Origin: an uncultured Holophagales bacterium
GTDB lineage: Bacteria; Acidobacteriota; Thermoanaerobaculia; UBA5066
Reading direction: 5' to 3'
NCBI GenBank assembly: GCA_937927565.1
Contig: CALBDV010000321.1
Coordinates: 1 to 5,895, forward strand
Length of the DNA stretch: 5,895 nucleotides
The stretch's first letter is position 1; each line of letters starts with the position of its first letter. Position numbers and translations under genes: made by a program. Below, piece after piece: positions 1-5,895 of this stretch. Below the pieces are notes generated by a model. The model saw only the letters and a program-made list of their open reading frames with translations. It was not told the origin of the DNA and did not search any database.

Positions 1-423
1 GAAGTCGGCACGCCGGGCGAACTCGTCCTTCACCGGGCGGTAGACGAAGACCCGGTTTCGGGCCAGGTCGAGCGCCGAGACGAGCTCGCCGAACGAGCCG
101 TTCGGGAACGTGTCGACGACGAGGACGTCTGGCCGGAGGAGCCCGAGCGAGTGCCACACCCACTGCTTGGCGAGAGCGAGGTAGGCGAGCTTGTCGATGC
201 CGGTCGAGACGACCGCCGTCTTCGAGGGGAGCTTGAACGACGCGAACCCCTCGTGAAAGAGGAAGCCGTCGGCCTCGCTCGACGTCAGGAAGAAGACCTC
301 GCAGGACGCCCCGCAGTAGCTGGCGTAGCGCCTCACCCAGCGGCAGATCGCCGTGAGGCGCTGCAGGTGCCCGGCGCCGGCGCCGTTCACCGCGTAGGCG
401 ACGATCCGGAGCGTCCTGGCCAC
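1..423 (-). CDS. MurG/GT28-like glycosyltransferase, N-terminal part (runs off left edge)
   Basis: The 141 visible residues begin MARTLRIVAYAVNGAGAGHL and stay open to the window edge, so the C-terminal donor-binding domain is not seen. Residues 13-22 (NGAGAGHLQR) match the glycine-rich G-x-GH-x-x-R loop near the N-terminus of MurG-like GT-B glycosyltransferases. Residues about 97-110 (LRPDVLVVDTFPNG) match the 'RPD-hydrophobic-VD' strand that follows it in the family sometimes called predicted glycosyltransferase COG4671. The likely role is transfer of a nucleotide-activated sugar to a lipid or envelope acceptor; donor and acceptor cannot be named. The start is a GTG at 423-421, one base after the stop of the preceding gene, and it places the glycine loop at the usual distance from the N-terminus. 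There is no Shine-Dalgarno sequence; the message there reads GCCTCCTGAC, so initiation probably depends on coupling to the upstream gene. The family call is from motifs and is fairly secure; the specificity is unknown. Confidence 0.82.
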   Translation of the reverse strand, partial: MARTLRIVAYAVNGAGAGHLQRLTAICRWVRRYASYCGASCEVFFLTSSEADGFLFHEGFASFKLPSKTAVVSTGIDKLAYLALAKQWVWHSLGLLRPDVLVVDTFPNGSFGELVSALDLARNRVFVYRPVKDEFARRADF

Positions 424-424
424 G

Positions 425-1723
425 TCAGGAGGCGTCGAGGAAGCCGTCGCGGGAAGAGCCCGACGAGGACGAGGCCGCGCCCGCGGCCGCGAGGTCTCCG
501 TCGTCGAGGCTCCGCTCGAAGCGGGCGCCGGGGTGGGCCTCGTGGTGCGCCCTCACCTCCGGTATGAAGTCCCCGTCGATCCGGCCGTCGGTGACGAGAT
601 CCCACCAGAGGAAGTTCGCCGCGAAGGAGCCGCGGTCGTACCGGTCGAAGACGTAGACCTTTTCCTGCGTCTCCCCGATCCGGGAGACGCGCTTCTTCAG
701 CTTCTCCGTCCGGGACGGGTCGAAGCGCCGCTCGAAGGCCTCGGCCGGGAAGACGGTCCCGGCGTTCTTCGGCCTCTGGTACTTGAGGCTCTCCTTCCGG
801 AGCTTGGCGATCTCCGCGTCGACCTGGTCGCACGCCGGCTCGACCTGCAGCTCGCGGATCGAGTCGAGGTAGCGCACCTGGTGGTCGAGGCCCTTCCACT
901 TCTTCACCGTCGTCTCGAGCGCGGGGACGTTCACGAGGACGTCGCCGAGCGACTCCTCGGGGAGCGCCTCGAGGTGCTCGGCGAGGGCGATTCGCGCGAG
1001 GCCGAGCCAGCGCGGCACGAGGCTCTCGAGCCCCTGGCGCGAGGCCTCGATCTCCTCCTCGAGCATGAGGCCCGAGGTGAACTCGGCCTTCAGGGACGAG
1101 AGCTTCGGGTCGTAGGTCTCGAGGGTCCGGACCGCCTCGAGGTACTCGGCGAGGACCTCGGCGAACTCCTTCTTCCCGGGGAAACGCTCGAGGATCTCGT
1201 CGCCGGCCTTCCAGTCGGCGTAGTAGCTCGTTCTCCAGAACGGAACGGCGTAGCGGGACGTGCCGTAGCCCGTCTCGAGGAGGCGCGGGAGGCGCGGGTG
1301 CCGGCAGCGCTCCACGACGGCGGCGAACGGCTCCCGGAACTCCTGCAGCTCCGCGATGGCCCGCGTGAGGGTGCCCACGCCCGGGTCGCGCAGGAGGCGG
1401 CGATCCCGCCAGCGCGGGTCCGCCTCGATCTCGGCGATCCGCGCCGTCAGCCTCGACCTCTCGCTCTCGGCCTGCCCCGGGAAGTCCCTCTGGACCAGGC
1501 CCGGGAACCCCGTGAGACGGGCCGCCGTCGCCAGGTCCGCGCCGGAGAGGGCCGGGAGGAGCGCCGTCGTCAGCTCGTTGAGCGAGGCCTCCCGACGCTG
1601 CACGAGCTCCGCCCGCCGCGTGTCGTGCCGCCGCCGCAGCTCGGCGAGGCGCGACCGCTCCTCGCGCAGCTCCGTCAGGCGGGCCGCCGCCCGGGCCTGG
1701 AAGTCCGCGACGCGGTAGGTCAC
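425..1723 (-). CDS. Uncharacterised charged helical protein with N-terminal coiled coil (432 aa)
   Basis: I do not recognise this family. The protein is 432 aa, soluble, without a signal peptide or membrane segment. Residues about 8-50 are a dense run of Arg, Glu, Leu and Ala (for example ARLTELREERSRLAELRRRH) consistent with a coiled coil, and 85-103 continue in similar style. The middle (about 125-310) is also mostly helical. Two aromatic-rich blocks stand out: residues 153-171 (YGTSRYAVPFWRTSYYADW) and 356-376 (start VYVFDRYDRGSF, then ANFLWWDLV). The tail from about 411 is low-complexity Ala/Ser/Gly and probably disordered. The start is a GTG at 1723-1721 whose last bases overlap the TGA of the upstream gene (GTGA). 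A longer frame exists upstream, but its extra residues are Arg/Gly/Pro-rich shadow of the 115-aa gene. Position inside a coupled operon suggests a function linked to the 115-aa protein and the glycosyltransferase; a scaffold or regulatory role would be speculation. Confidence 0.8.
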   Translation of the reverse strand: MTYRVADFQARAAARLTELREERSRLAELRRRHDTRRAELVQRREASLNELTTALLPALSGADLATAARLTGFPGLVQRDFPGQAESERSRLTARIAEIEADPRWRDRRLLRDPGVGTLTRAIAELQEFREPFAAVVERCRHPRLPRLLETGYGTSRYAVPFWRTSYYADWKAGDEILERFPGKKEFAEVLAEYLEAVRTLETYDPKLSSLKAEFTSGLMLEEEIEASRQGLESLVPRWLGLARIALAEHLEALPEESLGDVLVNVPALETTVKKWKGLDHQVRYLDSIRELQVEPACDQVDAEIAKLRKESLKYQRPKNAGTVFPAEAFERRFDPSRTEKLKKRVSRIGETQEKVYVFDRYDRGSFAANFLWWDLVTDGRIDGDFIPEVRAHHEAHPGARFERSLDDGDLAAAGAASSSSGSSRDGFLDAS

Positions 1724-2067
1724 GACAGCGCCCCGCGGGACCGCAGCTCGTCGAGGAAGCGCCGGGCCGCGAAGCGCAGCACCTCCGGCTCCTCCACGTC
1801 CCACTCGTCGACGAGGAGGAGGTGCGCCTCCCCGCGCCCCAGCTTCTCCTCGAGCGCGGCGACGACGTCCTCGCCGAACGAGCCGCGGTCGCCCGCCTCC
1901 GCCGTGACGAACTCGAACCCGACGCGCCGTTCCGGGTCGAACCCGTCGAGGGACAGAACCGTCCCCGCGACCTCGAAAGGCTCCCCCTCGCGAATGGAAA
2001 GCCCGGCCTTCTCGAACTCCTCCCGGAGGAGACGGACCCCCTCGGCCTCGGTCAGCTTCGATTTCAT
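1720..2067 (-). CDS. Uncharacterised acidic 115-aa protein
   Basis: A small protein beginning MKSKLTEAEGVRLLREEFEK and ending RFLDELRSRGALS. It has no signal peptide or membrane helix and is rich in Glu and Asp. Residues 3-25 look like an amphipathic helix. Residues 40-61 (LDGFDPERRVGFEF, then VTAEAGDR) form a compact block with the look of a conserved core. Residues 64-80 and 95-112 are helical, separated by a hydrophobic strand LLLVDEWD (83-90). The alternation of helix, strand with acidic residues, and strand is loosely like a small PD-(D/E)XK-type fold, but I see no complete catalytic signature, so this remains unassigned. The ATG at 2067-2065 lies 14 nt after the yhgN-like stop, with only a weak AGAG upstream. 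The frame stays open far upstream, but that part is antisense or out-of-frame shadow. The stop overlaps the start of the 432-aa gene, which argues for coupled synthesis of the two in related amounts. Confidence 0.78.
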   Translation of the reverse strand: MKSKLTEAEGVRLLREEFEKAGLSIREGEPFEVAGTVLSLDGFDPERRVGFEFVTAEAGDRGSFGEDVVAALEEKLGRGEAHLLLVDEWDVEEPEVLRFAARRFLDELRSRGALS

Positions 2068-2081
2068 GACCGGAAACTCTA

Positions 2082-2690
2082 TCAGCCCGGCACGCGCCGG
2101 ATGTAGCTCGCGACCCCCCCGAGAAGCATCTCCACTGCAATCGCCGTCAGGACGAGGCCCATGAGGCGTTCCATGGCCGTGATCGCCTGTTCCCCGAGCG
2201 CCTTCTGGATTCGCGTGCTCGAGACGAAGACGACCGCCGTGATCGCGATGGTGACGGTGAGGGAGCCCGTGAGGGAGAGCATCCGCATCGGATCCGGCGT
2301 CGACATGAGGAGGATGGTCGCCATGGCCGAGGGTCCCGCGACGAGCGGGATCGCGACCGGGACGATGAACGGCTCCCTCTCTTCCCTCTCGTCCGCCCCC
2401 GGCGGCGCCCCGCGCTCCGGAAAGATCATCCGGATGGCGATGAGGAGGAGGATGACGCCCCCGCTGACGCGAAGCGCGTCCTCGCTCAGGTGAAGCAGGC
2501 GGAGGATCGGGCGCCCCGCGAGCAGAAAGAGGAGAAGGGCGGCGAAGGCGATCAGGCACTCCCGCACGACGACGATCCGCCTCCGCTCGGGGCGCACGTG
2601 CTTCAGCGCCGAGATGAAGAACGGAATGTTGCCGAGAGGGTCGGTGATGAGGACGAGGAGGATCGTGGCGGAGAGGAAGCTGGTTTCCAT
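2082..2690 (-). CDS. yhgN: MarC/YhgN-family (UPF0056/NAAT) inner-membrane protein
   Basis: A complete 202-aa integral membrane protein, the usual length for the MarC/YhgN family. The N-terminus METSFLSATILLVLITDPLG aligns residue for residue in register with E. coli YhgN, including the family signature DPLGNIPFF (17-25). Further YhgN-like blocks are ISALKHVRPERRR (26-38), SGGVILLLIAIRMIFP (76-91), EPFIVPVAIPLVAGPSAMAT (106-125) and AMERLMGLVL (172-181). About six membrane helices are expected, near 4-27, 42-64, 72-90, 108-129, 138-158 and 174-196, with a hydrophilic loop at 92-105 rich in Glu and Gly. The family is predicted to be a transporter or permease and its substrate is not established; the old link of MarC to antibiotic resistance has not held up well. 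The ATG at 2690-2688 is chosen from the YhgN alignment; no strong ribosome binding site precedes it. It is the first gene of the minus-strand cluster. Confidence 0.93.
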   Translation of the reverse strand: METSFLSATILLVLITDPLGNIPFFISALKHVRPERRRIVVVRECLIAFAALLLFLLAGRPILRLLHLSEDALRVSGGVILLLIAIRMIFPERGAPPGADEREEREPFIVPVAIPLVAGPSAMATILLMSTPDPMRMLSLTGSLTVTIAITAVVFVSSTRIQKALGEQAITAMERLMGLVLTAIAVEMLLGGVASYIRRVPG

Positions 2691-3099
2691 GGGACCCGGC
2701 GAGGATAGCGGGACTCGCCCTCGCCGTACCGGGCCTCGTGATCGGGCGTTTCCAACCCCGGCCGGCTCCCCGGTCCCGGGGACCGCCTCCTGCCAGCGCA
2801 GGATCGCACCGGCGGCGGCGGCCGACGTCTTTCTCGCCCGGATCGCCGCGCTCTGCGGCAGGGCCTTCGTTACGCCCGGCACCGCCTCGCGCCAGGAGTT
2901 CCCCGTCGACGCCGAGTCGATCGCCACGTTCGAGCGGGAAGGGCTGAAGGCCTCGGTGACGAACGTCTGGGCGATGGAAATCGAGCCGGACGGGCGATTC
3001 GTCTACGAGCTGGCCCGTCCGGGCGGACGCCTCTTCCGCGTCGAGTTCGACCTCTCGAAGCCGGTCGAGCCACCCCCGGCGCCGTGGGGACACGACTGA
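2689..3099 (+). pseudogene. Remnant of a conserved secreted-protein gene with apparent central deletion
   Basis: The frame ending at TGA 3097-3099 carries two recognisable pieces. One is DVFLARIAALCGRAF (2824-2868), which resembles the mature N-terminus of a family of secreted or lipoprotein-type bacterial proteins. The other starts at PGTASRQEFPVDAES, includes VTNVWAMEIEPDG, then FVYELARPGG, FRVEFDLSKPV and PPPAPWG, and matches the C-terminal third of the same family as I remember it. In full-length members about 70 residues, including a His-rich 'HDHRHEDGS'-like stretch, separate the two blocks; here they abut at about 2868-2875, in frame. Upstream, the only in-frame start is ATG 2689-2691, giving 136 aa whose first 45 residues are Arg/Pro/Gly-rich with no hydrophobic signal sequence. 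The +2 frame at 2708-2746 reads hydrophobically (AGLALAVPGLVIG), a possible frameshifted leader. I therefore favour a decayed gene. A short functional protein, or an assembly deletion, is the alternative. The family identification is from memory. Confidence 0.6.
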
Positions 3100-3105
3100 G
3101 ACCCG

Positions 3106-3139
3106 GCTACACGTTCCACGGGGATTGACTATCATCCCC
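3106..3139 (+). promoter_or_regulatory. Candidate kinase promoter with inverted repeat over the -10 element
   Basis: The 102-nt gap before the kinase contains TATCAT at 3130-3135, five of six matches to the -10 consensus. An 18-bp spacer leads back to a weak GCTACA at 3106-3111. An exact 6-bp inverted repeat, GGGGAT (3120-3125), 8-nt spacer, ATCCCC (3134-3139), encloses most of this hexamer. A repressor or activator site would fit this placement. It could equally act as a weak hairpin after the upstream remnant gene, although no T tract follows. Transcription from here would give a leader of roughly 60 nt. A TTGACT at 3125-3130 has no well-spaced -10 partner. Confidence 0.3.
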
Positions 3140-3201
3140 CGAATGCTCCTTGTCGGCCCGACTCGCCGGACGCCGGTCCGCCCGGCGCCCAGGTCCATCT
3201 C

Positions 3202-5772
<2,571 letters not shown>

Positions 5773-5780
5773 TGCGTTTC

Positions 5781-5802
5781 GCGGAGCGTTCCGCACAGGA
5801 GG
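5781..5802 (+). promoter_or_regulatory. Strong ribosome binding site of the lipoprotein gene, preceded by a small hairpin
   Basis: AGGAGG at 5797-5802 sits 5 nt before the GTG at 5808 and is the only near-perfect Shine-Dalgarno sequence in the window. This decides the lipoprotein start. Immediately before it, GCGGA (5781-5785), a GCGT loop and TCCGC (5790-5794) can form a 5-bp GC-rich hairpin. There is no T tract, so it is a poor terminator; it may instead mark the mRNA just ahead of the ribosome site. Confidence 0.6.
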
Positions 5803-5807
5803 TTCAC

Positions 5808-5895
5808 GTGTTCCGACGCCCGATCCCGTTCGTCTTCGCCGTCCTTCTCCTGGCGACGGCCTGCTCGAAGCCGGAGGTCCCGCCGCCCCCGCCCC
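5808..5895 (+). CDS. Putative lipoprotein, N-terminal end only (runs off right edge)
   Basis: Only 29 codons are visible. The protein starts MFRRPIPFVFAVLLLATACS: two arginines, a hydrophobic core at about 8-16, and a lipobox-like LATAC with Cys19 as the expected lipidated residue. Next come SKPEV and a run of prolines, the usual flexible linker after a lipid anchor. The residues after Cys19 (Ser, Lys) give no inner-membrane Asp retention signal of the E. coli type, so outer-membrane placement is possible but not established for this phylum. The GTG start is fixed by the AGGAGG five bases upstream. The gene begins 35 nt after the kinase stop with no convincing terminator between, so the two are probably co-transcribed. 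The functional domain lies beyond the window and cannot be named. Confidence 0.8.
   Translation, partial: MFRRPIPFVFAVLLLATACSKPEVPPPPP

Noticed and set aside
1724..2140. Upstream extension of the 432-aa frame to an ATG at 2140
   Set aside because: The added 139 residues are Arg/Gly-rich shadow of the 115-aa gene. The GTG at 1723 gives the expected GTGA overlap and the onset of normal protein composition.
533..2164. A 543-codon plus-strand open frame opposite the 432-aa and 115-aa genes
   Set aside because: Its product is a Leu/Glu/Arg/Pro mix without motifs, the mirror of GC-rich coding on the minus strand. The minus-strand genes have coupled starts and coherent protein features.
2691..2945. 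Runs of proline and arginine codons suggesting a short repeat-rich gene between yhgN and the remnant
   Set aside because: No frame there combines a start, a ribosome binding site and sensible composition; it reads as GC-rich promoter and decayed leader DNA.
3125..3153. TTGACT as a -35 box for the kinase
   Set aside because: At 16-18 bp spacing the downstream sequence has no -10-like hexamer; TATCAT at 3130-3135 is the better element.

Overview
The window is very GC-rich (about 70% by eye) and gene-dense. It contains a long Ser/Thr protein kinase built as kinase, one membrane helix, TolB-like N-terminal domain and TPR array. That architecture is typical of Acidobacteriota (for example Thermoanaerobaculia or Holophagae-like lineages) and also occurs in Myxococcota, so I infer a Gram-negative, high-GC environmental bacterium from one of these groups. 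The lipoprotein signal at the right edge fits a cell envelope of this kind. No RNA gene, insertion sequence, CRISPR array or integrase is visible.

Left block, minus strand, 2690 down to 1: four genes in one direction and tightly packed. In transcription order they are a YhgN/MarC-family inner-membrane protein (202 aa), a 115-aa acidic protein of unknown function, a 432-aa charged helical protein of unknown function, and the N-terminal 141 residues of a MurG/GT28-like glycosyltransferase that runs off the left edge. Junctions are 14 nt apart, a 4-nt GTGA overlap, and 1 nt apart. This looks like one translationally coupled operon. The two middle genes are the least understood part of the window.

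Middle, 2691-3201: the divergent region. Its right half carries a plus-strand remnant of a secreted-protein family. The family's N-terminal and C-terminal motifs appear to be joined with the central part missing, and no plausible signal peptide remains. The stretch 2691-2820 holds no convincing gene and must contain, or closely precede, the yhgN operon promoter. The stretch 3100-3201 is the kinase leader. It contains an inverted repeat around a -10-like TATCAT.

Right block, plus strand, 3202-5895: the 856-aa membrane-anchored kinase, followed after 35 nt by the start of a lipoprotein gene with a strong AGGAGG ribosome binding site. The two are probably co-transcribed. The kinase would sense or scaffold in the periplasm through its TolB-like and TPR domains and signal through its cytoplasmic kinase domain. 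A nearby envelope lipoprotein is a reasonable but unproven partner.

Long open frames opposite the kinase and opposite the 432-aa gene are GC-driven shadows and were not annotated.
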